From NCBI GenBank assembly GCA_034110465.1, contig JAWUZD010000006.1, forward strand, positions 124,001-188,000: a DNA stretch of 64,000 bases, written 5' to 3'. This stretch comes from Aurantibacter sp034110465. Lineage in GTDB: Bacteria > Bacteroidota > Bacteroidia > Flavobacteriales > Flavobacteriaceae. The position numbers were made by a program, and so were the translations under genes. Of this stretch, positions 16,827-25,706 are shown piece after piece. Numbering within the stretch: the first letter of the stretch is position 1; each line of letters opens with the position of its first letter. The notes beneath the pieces are model-generated. The model was given only the letters and a program-made list of their open reading frames with translations. It ran no database searches and was not told where the DNA came from.

Positions 16827-17768
16827 ATGACAATTACACAGCTAGAATACGTATTAGCAGTTGCAGAACATCAAAATTTCACAAAAGCAGCACAACATAG
16901 ATTTGTTACTCAGCCTACATTAAGTATGCAAATTCAGAAGCTAGAAGATCAATTAGACATTTTAATTTTTGACAGAAGCAAAAAACCTATAGAATTAACC
17001 GAAGTTGGTAAACGTATTGTAGCACAAGCTAAAAATATTGTAAATGAATCTTATAGAATTCAGGATATTGTAGATCAACAAAAAGGATTTATTGGCGGCG
17101 AATTTAAATTAGGAATTATCCCAACGGTTATGCCTACTTTATTACCAATGTTTCTAAAAAACTTTATTAAAAAATATCCAAAAGTTAAACTTAAAATTGA
17201 AGAGTTAACCACGGAGGAAATTATTTCGCGTTTAAACGATGGTCATTTAGATGCTGCAATTGCAGCTACGCCTTTAGAGTGCGACACTTTAAAAGAACGA
17301 CCTTTATATTACGAGCCATTTGTTGCTTATATTCCAGAAAATCACAGATTAAAAAACAAAACAAAGCTAGATGTTGCCGATTTAGATTTAGACGATATGT
17401 TACTTTTAGAAGATGGACATTGTTTTAGAGATGGCGTTATTAATTTATGTAAAGTATTTAAAAGTAAACAAGACGAAACATTTCAATTAGAAAGCGGAAG
17501 TATAGAAACTCTAATCCGTTTATCTAATGAAGGTTTAGGAATGACACTTTTACCTTATTTGCATACCTTAGAATTAAATGATGAACAAAAAGCAAAACTG
17601 CATTATTTTAACGATCCATCACCTGCTAGAGAAGTAAGTGTTATTTATCATAAATCCGAACTTAAAATGCAAATCATTGAAGCTTTAAGAGATACTATAT
17701 CTGGTGTCGTCAGAGGTGCAATTGCATTTCAAAACGTTCAAATAATTAGTCCTTTAGCAAAAAAATAA
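16827..17768 (+). CDS. oxyR: hydrogen-peroxide-sensing LysR-type regulator OxyR
   Basis: A 313-residue LysR-type regulator. The N-terminal winged helix (about 1-60: ITQLEYVLAVAEHQNFTKAA) is followed by the sensor domain. The redox pair is present in EDGHCFRDGVINLC: Cys199 and Cys208, the same positions as the E. coli OxyR disulfide pair. Oxidation by peroxide should activate DNA binding to peroxide-defence promoters. It is divergent from dps, the standard arrangement for a regulator and target. A terminator lies at 17819-17848. Confidence 0.94.
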   Translation: MTITQLEYVLAVAEHQNFTKAAQHRFVTQPTLSMQIQKLEDQLDILIFDRSKKPIELTEVGKRIVAQAKNIVNESYRIQDIVDQQKGFIGGEFKLGIIPTVMPTLLPMFLKNFIKKYPKVKLKIEELTTEEIISRLNDGHLDAAIAATPLECDTLKERPLYYEPFVAYIPENHRLKNKTKLDVADLDLDDMLLLEDGHCFRDGVINLCKVFKSKQDETFQLESGSIETLIRLSNEGLGMTLLPYLHTLELNDEQKAKLHYFNDPSPAREVSVIYHKSELKMQIIEALRDTISGVVRGAIAFQNVQIISPLAKK

Positions 17769-17818
17769 CAAACTATCATTCTTGTTTTTTTTCACCTTTA
17801 ATTAATAAAAATTCAAAT

Positions 17819-17848
17819 AAAAGGCAACCTGTTTGGGTTGCCTTTTTT
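17819..17848 (+). terminator. intrinsic terminator between oxyR and the transporter-like pseudogene
   Basis: AAAAGGCAACC pairs with GGTTGCCTTTTTT around a 6-base loop. A-rich and T-rich flanks make it usable from both sides. Confidence 0.85.
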
Positions 17849-17870
17849 AATACTAAAACTTAACTCCTAT

Positions 17871-18908
17871 TTAGAATGCATACTGCAATCCAGCTGTAAA
17901 GGTTTCTTTAGTTTTTAATTGTATTCCATTTACATTTTGAAATAAAGGTTCTGCATATTCTAAACCTAATCTTAAGTTTTTGAATTTTCCTTTTGGAACA
18001 TAAAAATTAACACCTAATCCTGAATTAATAAATTCTCCACCAGAATTAGAGTTGTCAGCAGTAATAATCATATTTGGGTTTAAATCTGGATTTGCGCTTT
18101 TAATACCATCTATAAAAACACCTTCTAAGCGCGCAGAAAAACTAATCCAATTATTAGCTTTAGCCGCAAACCAGCTATTAAAACTGTAACGGTTTCCTAA
18201 AGTATAACCGTTATTATTTTCATCTACTCTAATCAAACCTTTAATTTGCGAGCCAAAAGACCAAACATTTCCTTGTGTTAAATAAGTTGCGCTTAAATCT
18301 AAATCTATTGTACCACTACCAATTTGCATAGGATAAGGCAAAATAACATTATCTCCACCAGATGCTGGTGTTACGTCCTTATTATCAATACTACCTGTAG
18401 GTAACGACAATCCTAAATTTTCGTGAATTTTACTGCGTTTCTTTTTCTAAAAATCATATTAAACACCAACCTTAGTATCTCCTAATCCAGAAGATTTTGT
18501 GATAAAAGACATATTCATCGCTGTAAGGTGATCCATTTCCATAGACACATAGTTAGCCATAACATATAATGTTGCGTTATTATTTGGAGCATACATTGCA
18601 CCTAACATATGCATTTGCATTGGCATATTTAATGGTGTTACCATATAAGTTCCTCCATTTGGCATTAATAAAGATTCTAATGTAGCATTATTGTTTACTA
18701 CTAAAAGATCTTCCATATTCATTTGCATAAACCTGTAAGACACCATAAAATATCTTTTTCCGTGAGTATGATCTCCCATAACAGAAATTGGCGCATGTCC
18801 ATCTGGTCTGTTTCCAGAATATTTTACTAAAGTATCTTTTGTTGTTTCTGTTTGAGCCATTACAAGGCTTGTTGCCATAAAGAATATGGCATATAAAGTG
18901 TTTTTCAT
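17871..18908 (-). pseudogene. transporter-like outer-membrane beta-barrel gene interrupted by two in-frame stop codons
   Basis: A start at 18908 (MKNTLYAIFFMATSLVMAQ signal peptide) opens a frame that meets TAA at 18459-18461 and TAG at 18447-18449. The same frame then continues uninterrupted to 17871. Both halves belong together: RPDGHAPISVMGDHTHGKRY and a methionine-rich region first, then GLSLPTGSIDNKDVTPASGG, and a C-terminal phenylalanine after beta strands (LKTKETFTAGLQYAF). The intact form of about 345 residues resembles the phenol-degradation MetA-pathway/transporter beta-barrel family, often found near metal-handling genes. Only five codons separate the stops, and no frame change is needed. 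Confidence 0.75.
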
Positions 18909-19094
18909 TTTTAAAATAAGTTTTATTGAATATGAAGTTTTATTTTTTTTAACACATAGCATCTTTCAATTGAAAAGAAAGAACTAATTCAATTAAAAAA
19001 AAGCATTATTATTTTGCACACCAATTTTAGACTTGGCATCACCAAATCTTTAATTGCATACTAACGCATTACTATATTTTATTTATGTATAAAA

Positions 19095-19472
19095 CTAAAC
19101 TTGTGGAGGCTTAAAACTAAGCTGAAGAAATGATGTATAGTTTTTTAAAGTGTAATAAAAACTAGGCTTATTTGTTTTGTAAAATTTGTTTTCCAAGTCT
19201 TCCAATGTAACGTCTTGAAAGTATAGTGGATAAAAAGCTTCTGAAATTGTATTAAATACTGCTGCCCTATTTGTTGAATTAGTAGGTGTAACTGTAAGTT
19301 GTTTTGTTAAATGACACTTTCCGTTACATTTTAATTCTGGAACCTTCTTATTTACACAATAGGTTTCTATAATGTAATCTATATTCAATTGAAAATAAGC
19401 CACGTAACCAACATAATAAATTGGTCTAATGGCAAATGCTAAAAAGAGTAATATGACAGCTATTTTTTTCAG
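19095..19472 (-). CDS. small cysteine-motif membrane protein, metal-associated neighbourhood
   Basis: The visible body contains ELKCNGKCHLTKQL, a CxxxC motif of a small Bacteroidota family found beside heavy-metal genes. There is no ATG upstream of the family's usual N-terminus. The best start is a CTG at 19472, giving KKIAVILLFLAFAIRPIYY as the signal or anchor helix and 125 residues in all; a GTG at 19403 would cut this helix off. A -7 box (19489-19496) lies 16 bases before the CTG. It is upstream of and parallel to the interrupted transporter gene. The function is unknown. Confidence 0.6.
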   Translation of the reverse strand: MKKIAVILLFLAFAIRPIYYVGYVAYFQLNIDYIIETYCVNKKVPELKCNGKCHLTKQLTVTPTNSTNRAAVFNTISEAFYPLYFQDVTLEDLENKFYKTNKPSFYYTLKNYTSFLQLSFKPPQV

Positions 19473-19488
19473 TGTGAAAAATTTTGCA

Positions 19489-19496
19489 CAAAGATA
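19489..19496 (-). promoter_or_regulatory. -7 box upstream of the CxxxC protein
   Basis: The minus strand reads TATCTTTG, a perfect TAnnTTTG. The implied transcript start is only about 10 bases before the proposed CTG start, so the leader is very short. Confidence 0.5.
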
Positions 19497-19518
19497 AAAT
19501 TAGAAAACAAAACCGCAT

Positions 19519-19550
19519 AAAAAAAGCAACCTAATTAAAGGCTGCTTTTT
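19519..19550 (-). terminator. intrinsic terminator after the 64-residue gene
   Basis: AAAAAGCAACCT and AGGCTGCTTTTT pair with one mismatch around a short AT loop. On the minus strand a T-run follows the stem, right after the stop at 19552. Confidence 0.75.
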
Positions 19551-19551
19551 A

Positions 19552-19746
19552 CTATTTTAATTGAATTAAGCATTGACCTAATTCTGGATTTTTTATTGCT
19601 AAAGATTGAATAAATATTTTAAGTTCTTCAATCTCATAGGGAAGTAATCTTTTTAAGGCTTTTTCTACTTCTTTGCAAAATAAATTAGCGTCAAAACTTA
19701 CTTTATTGAGTACGGTTTTAGTATACTCAAACATTGCTCTTGCCAT
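19552..19746 (-). CDS. conserved 64-residue protein
   Basis: A small soluble protein beginning MARAMFEYTKTVLNKVSF and containing LPYEIEELKIF. I recognise the pattern as a conserved small protein of Bacteroidota without assigned function. It is helical and contains two cysteines. It has its own terminator, so it is transcribed separately from the CxxxC gene. Confidence 0.65.
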   Translation of the reverse strand: MARAMFEYTKTVLNKVSFDANLFCKEVEKALKRLLPYEIEELKIFIQSLAIKNPELGQCLIQLK

Positions 19747-19873
19747 AATTAATAGATTTAGTTAAAGTAGTTTTTAAACTATAAGCAATTTGTTTTAAGG
19801 TTTCTGATTTAAAGATACTAAAAATTGTAGTCTTTTTATTGCGACTTTAATACAATATTAACAAAGTTATTAA

Positions 19874-20671
19874 CTAAAATTTATTGTCGCCATCTAATAG
19901 GTTTCCTAAACCTCCTAAAATACTACCTTCGCCTTTACTATTTCCACCTCTAGGTAAACTTGCAACAACACGTGCTGCTAATCTACTAAAAGGTAAAGAC
20001 TGCACATAAACTATTCCTGGACCTTCAAGTGTTGCAAAAAACAATCCTTCGCCGCCAAAAACGGTATTTTTAATTCCACCTACAAATTCTATATCATAAT
20101 TTACGGTTTGTGTAAAACCAACAATACAACCTGTATCTACACGTAAAACTTCACCAGATTTAAGTTCTTTCCTTGCTAAATTTCCACCAGCGTGAACAAA
20201 CGCCATTCCATCGCCTTCTAATTTTTGCATTATAAAACCTTCGCCGCCAAAAAGTCCACGACCAATTTTTTTACTAAACTCTATGCCAATACTAACACCT
20301 TTTGCGGCGCATAAAAAAGCATCTTTCTGACAAATAAATTTCCCTTTGTATTCTGTTAAATCAATGGGTACAATTTTCCCTGGATAAGGCGATGCAAAAG
20401 AGATTTTACGTTTTCCTACTATATTATTATAAAAAGCAGTCATAAATAAACTTTCGCCAGTAAGGATTCGTTTTCCTGCACCAAGAATTTTTCCTAAAAA
20501 ACCAGAATCTTTTTGAGAACCATCGCCAAAAAGGGTTTCCATTTTAATACCATCGTCCATCATCATAAAACTTCCAGATTCTGCAATAACAGCTTCTTGC
20601 GGATCTAGTTCTATTTCGATGTATTGCATTTCTTCACCAAAAATTTCGTAATCTATTTCGTGTGCATTCAT
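19874..20671 (-). CDS. TIGR00266/AIM24 family protein
   Basis: A 265-residue beta-rich protein of the AIM24-like family: EIDYEIFGEEMQYIEIELDP, ESGSFMMMDDGI, then repeated glycine-rich strands (FGGEGFIMQKLEGDG, VFGGEGLFFATLEGPG). The fold is a double-stranded beta-helix-like barrel. In yeast AIM24 has a mitochondrial membrane role; bacterial members have no firm function. It stands alone on the minus strand. Confidence 0.88.
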   Translation of the reverse strand: MNAHEIDYEIFGEEMQYIEIELDPQEAVIAESGSFMMMDDGIKMETLFGDGSQKDSGFLGKILGAGKRILTGESLFMTAFYNNIVGKRKISFASPYPGKIVPIDLTEYKGKFICQKDAFLCAAKGVSIGIEFSKKIGRGLFGGEGFIMQKLEGDGMAFVHAGGNLARKELKSGEVLRVDTGCIVGFTQTVNYDIEFVGGIKNTVFGGEGLFFATLEGPGIVYVQSLPFSRLAARVVASLPRGGNSKGEGSILGGLGNLLDGDNKF

Positions 20672-20789
20672 ATATAAATTATTTTAGTTCTATTTATATG
20701 TAGGCAAGATTGTTGTTTTGTTACAGATAATTATTAAAAATATATACCTAAGAGAGATTTTTTAGAGTGATGAATAATAAAATTTCATA

Positions 20790-21257
20790 TTATACATTAA
20801 GTAGTTTCACCTTTAAATCTTCGACTTTACACTTTTTTAAAAAACCATTTTGCAGAACTACTTTTTTAGTTGTTTTTTTCCAAAAAACAAAGTTTAGTGT
20901 TGAAACTGAACCATACCTTTTTAACAAACCATTTTCTTCAACATATTCATACTCACATTTTATAACATTATTACCTCTATAGTATTCTGTTCTCCTCTTT
21001 TTACAAGTCAAAAACGTTATAAAATTATTAAACCTTTCATTTGAATTATCAATATTTGGGTAATAATGATTATGAGCAAGCCCTAAACCAACAGTTAACA
21101 TTCCAGCATTATCTAATTCCATCCATAAAGAAGAATCCTCATATTCTTCAGAACTTATACTTATATAACTTCCTTCCTCAAATTCAGAATATATTTTTGG
21201 ATAATTTGTTTTCAAAAATGATTTAATAATTAAAAACTTCTTCTCTTCTTTATTCAT
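20790..21257 (-). CDS. hypothetical 155-residue protein
   Basis: I do not recognise a family. The protein is acidic in its N-terminal half (EFEEGSYISISSEEYEDSS) and basic in its C-terminal half (WKKTTKKVVL), without signal peptide or membrane span. Its start is 2 bases after the stop of the DUF4442 gene upstream, so it is probably co-transcribed. Shape and composition resemble small accessory or immunity-like proteins, but nothing specific supports that. Confidence 0.55.
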   Translation of the reverse strand: MNKEEKKFLIIKSFLKTNYPKIYSEFEEGSYISISSEEYEDSSLWMELDNAGMLTVGLGLAHNHYYPNIDNSNERFNNFITFLTCKKRRTEYYRGNNVIKCEYEYVEENGLLKRYGSVSTLNFVFWKKTTKKVVLQNGFLKKCKVEDLKVKLLNV

Positions 21258-21259
21258 TT

Positions 21260-21721
21260 TTAAATTCTACTCTTAACCTTTACAGACCATTCAAAATTAA
21301 AAGTTGATACTACTACTCCATCTTCATTTGTTCCAACAGATTGCATCCAAAAGGTTTGTCCTTCATTCGTAGAAATTGCTTTTTCTAGAATTTCACTAGC
21401 TTTTAAACCATCATTACAGGTAAATGTAATGCGACCTATAGCTTTTTTAGTAAATGTAGCATTATTAGAAGTCACTAACATAGATACTTTTTTACCACTT
21501 TCTTGGATTTTAGCAATCATTAATGCGCCAGTAGAAAACTCTGCTGCCATACCTTGAACTGCCCAAAACATTGATTTAAAAGGATTTTGATTTATCCATC
21601 TATGTTTTACGGTTGTAATACATTGTTCATTATTTAAAACTTTTGTACGTACGCCACATAAAAATGCTGATGGTAATTTTATTGCGGTAAAACTATTGAG
21701 TTTACTTGGTGTTAGCTTCAT
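21260..21721 (-). CDS. DUF4442 hotdog-fold protein
   Basis: A 153-residue protein of the DUF4442 family, a hotdog-fold group related to acyl-CoA thioesterases. Visible landmarks are KHRWINQNPFKSMFWAVQGM (position of the hotdog helix), AAEFSTGALMI, and the final strand GVVVSTFNFEWSVKVK. A substrate cannot be assigned. It leads a two-gene minus-strand operon. Confidence 0.82.
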   Translation of the reverse strand: MKLTPSKLNSFTAIKLPSAFLCGVRTKVLNNEQCITTVKHRWINQNPFKSMFWAVQGMAAEFSTGALMIAKIQESGKKVSMLVTSNNATFTKKAIGRITFTCNDGLKASEILEKAISTNEGQTFWMQSVGTNEDGVVVSTFNFEWSVKVKSRI

Positions 21722-21803
21722 TTATAATTTGATTTTCAGCTAAATTAATCAAAATAAATGACTTCTAAAACGTTAATAAAATGTTAAATTTTAGTACTTT
21801 GTA

Positions 21804-21835
21804 TTGCATAATACCTTTTTTTAAACTTATCTTTG
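21804..21835 (+). promoter_or_regulatory. promoter of the DUF4870 gene
   Basis: A TTG at 21804-21806 and TATCTTTG at 21828-21835 are separated by 21 bases, fitting the Bacteroidota -33/-7 arrangement. It also shows that the TTG at 21833 belongs to the promoter and is not a start codon. Confidence 0.7.
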
Positions 21836-21865
21836 CATAGGATACTATTATACAATTTAAAAATT

Positions 21866-22312
21866 ATGATTACAACACACCAAAAAAACATAGCTACATT
21901 TATTCATTTGTCTACGTTTACACGTTTTATTTTTCCGTTTGGAAATTTTATTGCGCCAATTGTATTATGGAGTTTAAATAAAGAAAAATCAGATTATATA
22001 GATCATCATGGAAAGCAAGCTATAAATTTTCAGATGAGTATTTTAATTTATGCTTTAATACTTGGCTTAATTACAGTGCCGTTTTTTGTATTTGGTTTAT
22101 TTAGCCATTTTGATTTTCTAGACTTTAACACATTTAACAACATCACTATAAATGTAACCAAGCCTTCGCCTCTACTTTATATTGGTGGCGCTTTAGGCGG
22201 ATTAGCAGTTGTAGTATTTATTTTAGAACTAACTTTTATTCTGTTAGCAAGTATAAAAGCTAGAGATGGCCAAAATTATAAGTATCCACTAACCATTAAC
22301 TTTATTAAGTAA
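21866..22312 (+). CDS. DUF4870 membrane protein
   Basis: About 148 residues with the DUF4870 pattern: FIHLSTFTRFIFPFGNFIAP, then WSLNKEKSDYIDHHGKQAIN, and four hydrophobic segments. I place the start at ATG 21866, because the promoter -7 box overlaps the more upstream TTG at 21833. Function unknown. It precedes the PadR/PspC/GIN envelope cluster and may belong to its regulon. Confidence 0.85.
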   Translation: MITTHQKNIATFIHLSTFTRFIFPFGNFIAPIVLWSLNKEKSDYIDHHGKQAINFQMSILIYALILGLITVPFFVFGLFSHFDFLDFNTFNNITINVTKPSPLLYIGGALGGLAVVVFILELTFILLASIKARDGQNYKYPLTINFIK

Positions 22313-22356
22313 GTCTAAAAAGACAAACTCATGAAAAACATAAACACAACACAAAC

Positions 22357-22701
22357 ATGAAAATAGAAAACACAAAAGCTCAGATGCGCAAAGGTGTTTT
22401 AGAATATTGTATTCTTTCTGTCTTAAAAGACGATGATGCATATGTTGCTGAAATATTAAACACACTAAAAGACGCAAAATTATTAGTAGTAGAAGGTACT
22501 ATTTATCCATTATTAACCCGATTAAAAAATGCCGGTTTATTAAATTATAGATGGGAAGAATCTACTTCTGGTCCACCACGTAAATATTACGGACTTACAG
22601 AAACAGGACAATTATTTTTAAAGGAATTAACCACAACTTGGGACGAATTACGCCACGCAGTAAATATGGTAACAAGCACTAAAACGACCACAGATGAATA
22701 A
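22357..22701 (+). CDS. PadR family transcriptional regulator
   Basis: A 114-residue PadR winged-helix repressor: MRKGVLEYCILSVLKDDDAY, then VVEGTIYPLLTRLKNAGLL as recognition helix and wing, and SGPPRKYYGLTETGQ. In Bacteroidota PadR genes commonly precede PspC-domain genes and presumably autoregulate the operon. It overlaps the PspC gene by 8 bases. Confidence 0.93.
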   Translation: MKIENTKAQMRKGVLEYCILSVLKDDDAYVAEILNTLKDAKLLVVEGTIYPLLTRLKNAGLLNYRWEESTSGPPRKYYGLTETGQLFLKELTTTWDELRHAVNMVTSTKTTTDE

Positions 22702-24526
22702 GACAGTAAACATAAATTTAGCCGGGTTATTTTTTCATATAGATGAAGAAGCTTACCTAAAACTACAACGCTATTTAAATGCTATTAAGCGTTCGTTTAC
22801 AGATTCTCAAGGCAGATCTGAAATTGTTAGTGATATTGAAGCTAGAATTGCGGAGTTATTTACGGAACGTATAAAATCTAGTAATCAAGTTATTGGTTCT
22901 AAAGAAGTAGACGAAGTTATTACCATTATGGGGCAACCTGAAGATTATTTGGTAGACGATGATATTTTTGAAGACGAACCACAACCAACTCAAAAACGTT
23001 CTTCTAGTATTAAAAAACTATTTAGAGATACAGAAAACTCTTATATAAGTGGTGTTTCTTCTGGTTTAGGTCATTATTTAGGAATAAGTGCTATTTGGAT
23101 TAGACTAATATGGTTGCTATTAATTTTTGGTCTTGGAACTGGAATTTTAATTTACATTTTACTTTGGATATTTGTTCCTGAGGCTAAAACCACAACGGAC
23201 AAATTGCAAATGACAGGTGATCCAATTAATATCTCCAACATCGAAAAAAAAATTAAAGACGGATTTGATGGTGTTTCTGAAAACCTAAAAAATGTAGATT
23301 TTCAAAAACACGGCGATAAATTTAAAGAAGGATTTGATAACGTAACAGATGCTGTAAGCACATCGGTTAAAAACGTGAAAGAAAATTCTAACTTAAAAGC
23401 GACAACCACTTCGTTTTTTGATGGCATTAGCGATATTGTTATGTTTTTTGTAAAAGTATTTGCAAAACTTATAGGTGTAATATTAATGATTACAGGTATT
23501 GCAATGTTTCTTGGTACAGCTATAACAGTATTAACTATGGGAATTGCAGAAGGCGTAGATATGCCTGGTATAGATTTCTTCGATTTATCAAATAACTCTG
23601 GAGCTCCATTATGGTTAATCAGTTTAATAGTCTTTTTCTTTGTAGGGATTATGGGCTTCTTTATTTTCTATTTAGGATTAAAAATAGTTGTAAATAATCT
23701 AAAATCTATTGGTAGACCTGCAAAATTTGGACTATTAGGCATTTGGTTTTTATCTTTAATTGCTTTAATCTATTTAGGTGTAAGTCAAGGAATGAGTTTT
23801 CAAGAAAAAGCAACCATTACTTCTTCAGAAACGATGTATAACATAACAAAAAGTGATACATTAAATGTAGCAATGATTTATAATGAGAATTATACGGAAC
23901 GTTTTACAAGTAGAAGCGGAATTAGAAGTGTAATTAACGAGGTTGATGAACGCGAATTCTTTTCACAAAACATAAGGTTTTCTATAAAATCTACCAGAGA
24001 TTCTGTTGCTAAAATTAAAGTAGTAAAATCTGCTAGAGGTTATAATTACGATATAGCTAAAACAAGAGCTGAGAATATGGTATACGATTATAATACAAGT
24101 GGAAATGAATTATTACTAAATAATTATTTTTTAATAACTAACAATGCTTCAGCAAAAGATCAGAAAATTGAAGTGACTTTATATTTGCCAGTTGGAACTA
24201 CTATTTATTTAGACGAAAACACTTACGAGTATAATCGTTTAAATTATAAAATGGATGAACACTTTTTAGTAATGACGAAATCTAAATTAGTTTGTACCGA
24301 CTGCGAAGATGAAAATGATATTGATGACAACGATGAAGATGAAGATTTGGAAATTGACGTAAATATTAATGGTGAAAAAAGCAAATTAATTATTAATTCC
24401 GAAGGTTTAAAAACAAAAAGTGAGAATATAGAATTAACTATAGACAGCTCTGGAGTTAAAACTAATTCTGAACATCTGAAAATTAATATAGGAGACGGAA
24501 AAATAGAAATTAAAGACAATAATTAA
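22694..24526 (+). CDS. PspC domain envelope-stress protein
   Basis: A 610-residue protein. An N-terminal cytoplasmic region (about 1-110) contains a helical SEIVSDIEARIAELF segment. The PspC domain (about 110-170) carries KKLFRDTENSYISGVSSGLG and a hydrophobic helix ending LLWIFVPEAK. Three more spans lie at about 248-290, 305-335 and 350-370. The C-terminal half is a periplasmic beta-rich region with an acidic stretch (CEDENDIDDNDEDEDLEIDV). PspC relatives sense envelope stress. Together with PadR and the GIN-domain gene it forms a typical Bacteroidota cluster. Confidence 0.9.
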   Translation: MNKTVNINLAGLFFHIDEEAYLKLQRYLNAIKRSFTDSQGRSEIVSDIEARIAELFTERIKSSNQVIGSKEVDEVITIMGQPEDYLVDDDIFEDEPQPTQKRSSSIKKLFRDTENSYISGVSSGLGHYLGISAIWIRLIWLLLIFGLGTGILIYILLWIFVPEAKTTTDKLQMTGDPINISNIEKKIKDGFDGVSENLKNVDFQKHGDKFKEGFDNVTDAVSTSVKNVKENSNLKATTTSFFDGISDIVMFFVKVFAKLIGVILMITGIAMFLGTAITVLTMGIAEGVDMPGIDFFDLSNNSGAPLWLISLIVFFFVGIMGFFIFYLGLKIVVNNLKSIGRPAKFGLLGIWFLSLIALIYLGVSQGMSFQEKATITSSETMYNITKSDTLNVAMIYNENYTERFTSRSGIRSVINEVDEREFFSQNIRFSIKSTRDSVAKIKVVKSARGYNYDIAKTRAENMVYDYNTSGNELLLNNYFLITNNASAKDQKIEVTLYLPVGTTIYLDENTYEYNRLNYKMDEHFLVMTKSKLVCTDCEDENDIDDNDEDEDLEIDVNINGEKSKLIINSEGLKTKSENIELTIDSSGVKTNSEHLKINIGDGKIEIKDNN

Positions 24527-24528
24527 TT

Positions 24529-24582
24529 ATGATAGCTTTAGCCGAAATTATAGTAACCTTTATTCTATCCATACTATTTTAA
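24529..24582 (+). CDS. 17-residue hydrophobic peptide (tentative)
   Basis: An ATG two bases after the PspC stop opens a frame encoding MIALAEIIVTFILSILF and ending at TAA 24580-24582. It is hydrophobic throughout and lies before the operon terminator. It may be a small membrane peptide or chance. Confidence 0.2.
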   Translation: MIALAEIIVTFILSILF

Positions 24583-24607
24583 CCTACTTTTTTGATTGAT
24601 TTTTCCT

Positions 24608-24650
24608 AAACCATTCCAAACGTTTCAAGTTTGGGATGGTTTTTGTTTAT
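24608..24650 (+). terminator. terminator of the PadR-PspC operon
   Basis: AAACCATTCCAAAC pairs with GTTTGGGATGGTTT (one G-T pair) around a 7-base loop, followed by TTTG. Confidence 0.85.
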
Positions 24651-24730
24651 ATTTACCGAATCAATTAAATAGTCAATAATTTAGAGCATAAATTTTCTAT
24701 TGGCTTCATTTTTAAAAACAGATTAAAAGA

Positions 24731-25567
24731 ATGAAAAATCTTATTTTATCGTTAATTACAATAATTAGCATAAGCACAATTTCTAACGCGCAAGACAAAG
24801 AAAAAATTAAAGGAAGCAGAGAAATTGCTACAAAACTAAACACAGTTGCACCATTTAACCGTTTGGTTGTTGGCGAAGCGTTTGAAGTGCGTTTATTACG
24901 TAGCGATGAGTATTCTGTAGAAGTAACTGCAGACGACAATTTACATGACGCTATAGAACTTAAAAGTTTTGATGGCACATTATCTTTTAAAACTACAAAA
25001 AAAATTACATCATCTAAAAAAATGGAAATTACGGTTTTCTATTCAGACAGTTTAGATACAATAGAAGTTAAAGATAAAGCTGAAATCCACTCAGATGTTA
25101 CTTTAAAATTTAAAGATTTAACTTTAGTAACTAACAATAGCTCTAAATCGTTTTTAACTATTAAATCTAATAAATTTAAATTAAGTCATAACGGAGACTC
25201 TAAAGCAGAATTAAATGTAACTTCAGACCATATGACTTTAGAGTTAAATGATAATAGCAACATTGAAGCTTTATTAAACGGAAAGAATTTAGAAATAGAT
25301 ATGGTACAACGTTCTAAAGCAAAAATTGAAGGAGACACATCTAACTTTGAATTAAACGTCGATAATTCTTGCCAATTTACAGGAGAAAAACTAACAGCAA
25401 ACAAAGCTAATTTAACAACAAATAACCGTTGTAAAGTAGAAATAGAAGTAAAAGATGAGTTAACTATTAGTGCTTCTGGGACATCAGAAATTTCTATTTA
25501 TGGTTCACCAAAAATAAACTTACAGAAATTTGAAGACGAAGCTATTCTTTACAAGAAGAAAAAATAA
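24731..25567 (+). CDS. secreted head GIN domain (DUF2807) protein
   Basis: A 278-residue secreted protein (signal peptide ILSLITIISISTISNA) of the DUF2807/GIN family, a right-handed parallel beta-helix. It begins with the family pattern APFNRLVVGEAFEVRLLRSD and continues as short repeated strands with asparagine-rich turns (DNSNIEALLNGKNLEIDM). It probably sits at the cell surface or in the periplasm. It is associated with PspC-type genes in this phylum, and the strong terminator at 25588-25622 closes the cluster. Confidence 0.88.
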   Translation: MKNLILSLITIISISTISNAQDKEKIKGSREIATKLNTVAPFNRLVVGEAFEVRLLRSDEYSVEVTADDNLHDAIELKSFDGTLSFKTTKKITSSKKMEITVFYSDSLDTIEVKDKAEIHSDVTLKFKDLTLVTNNSSKSFLTIKSNKFKLSHNGDSKAELNVTSDHMTLELNDNSNIEALLNGKNLEIDMVQRSKAKIEGDTSNFELNVDNSCQFTGEKLTANKANLTTNNRCKVEIEVKDELTISASGTSEISIYGSPKINLQKFEDEAILYKKKK

Positions 25568-25587
25568 TTAGTTACCAAACTAATACT

Positions 25588-25622
25588 AAAAGCCTCTAAA
25601 TTAGTTTTTAGAGGCTTTTTTT
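25588..25622 (+). terminator. terminator of the GIN-domain gene
   Basis: AAAAGCCTCTAAA pairs with TTTAGAGGCTTTT around a 6-base loop, with a T-run. Confidence 0.9.
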
Positions 25623-25683
25623 ATCCATACTAACAAGTTGTAACTTATCTAAAATTACTTCTAAACTCAACAAATAATTCACT

Positions 25684-25691
25684 TATATTTG
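25684..25691 (+). promoter_or_regulatory. -7 box of the dihydrouridine synthase gene
   Basis: TATATTTG fits TAnnTTTG and lies 15 bases before the ATG at 25707. No good -33 TTG at standard spacing. Confidence 0.45.
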
Positions 25692-25706
25692 TGCTAAGTT
25701 TAAATT

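Noticed and set aside
20767..20982. Plus-strand ORF of 71 codons
   Set aside because: Antisense to the hypothetical gene at 20790; composition reflects the opposite strand.
24244..24519. Minus-strand ORF rich in serine
   Set aside because: Antisense to the acidic part of the PspC protein; a mirror of the Asp/Glu repeat.
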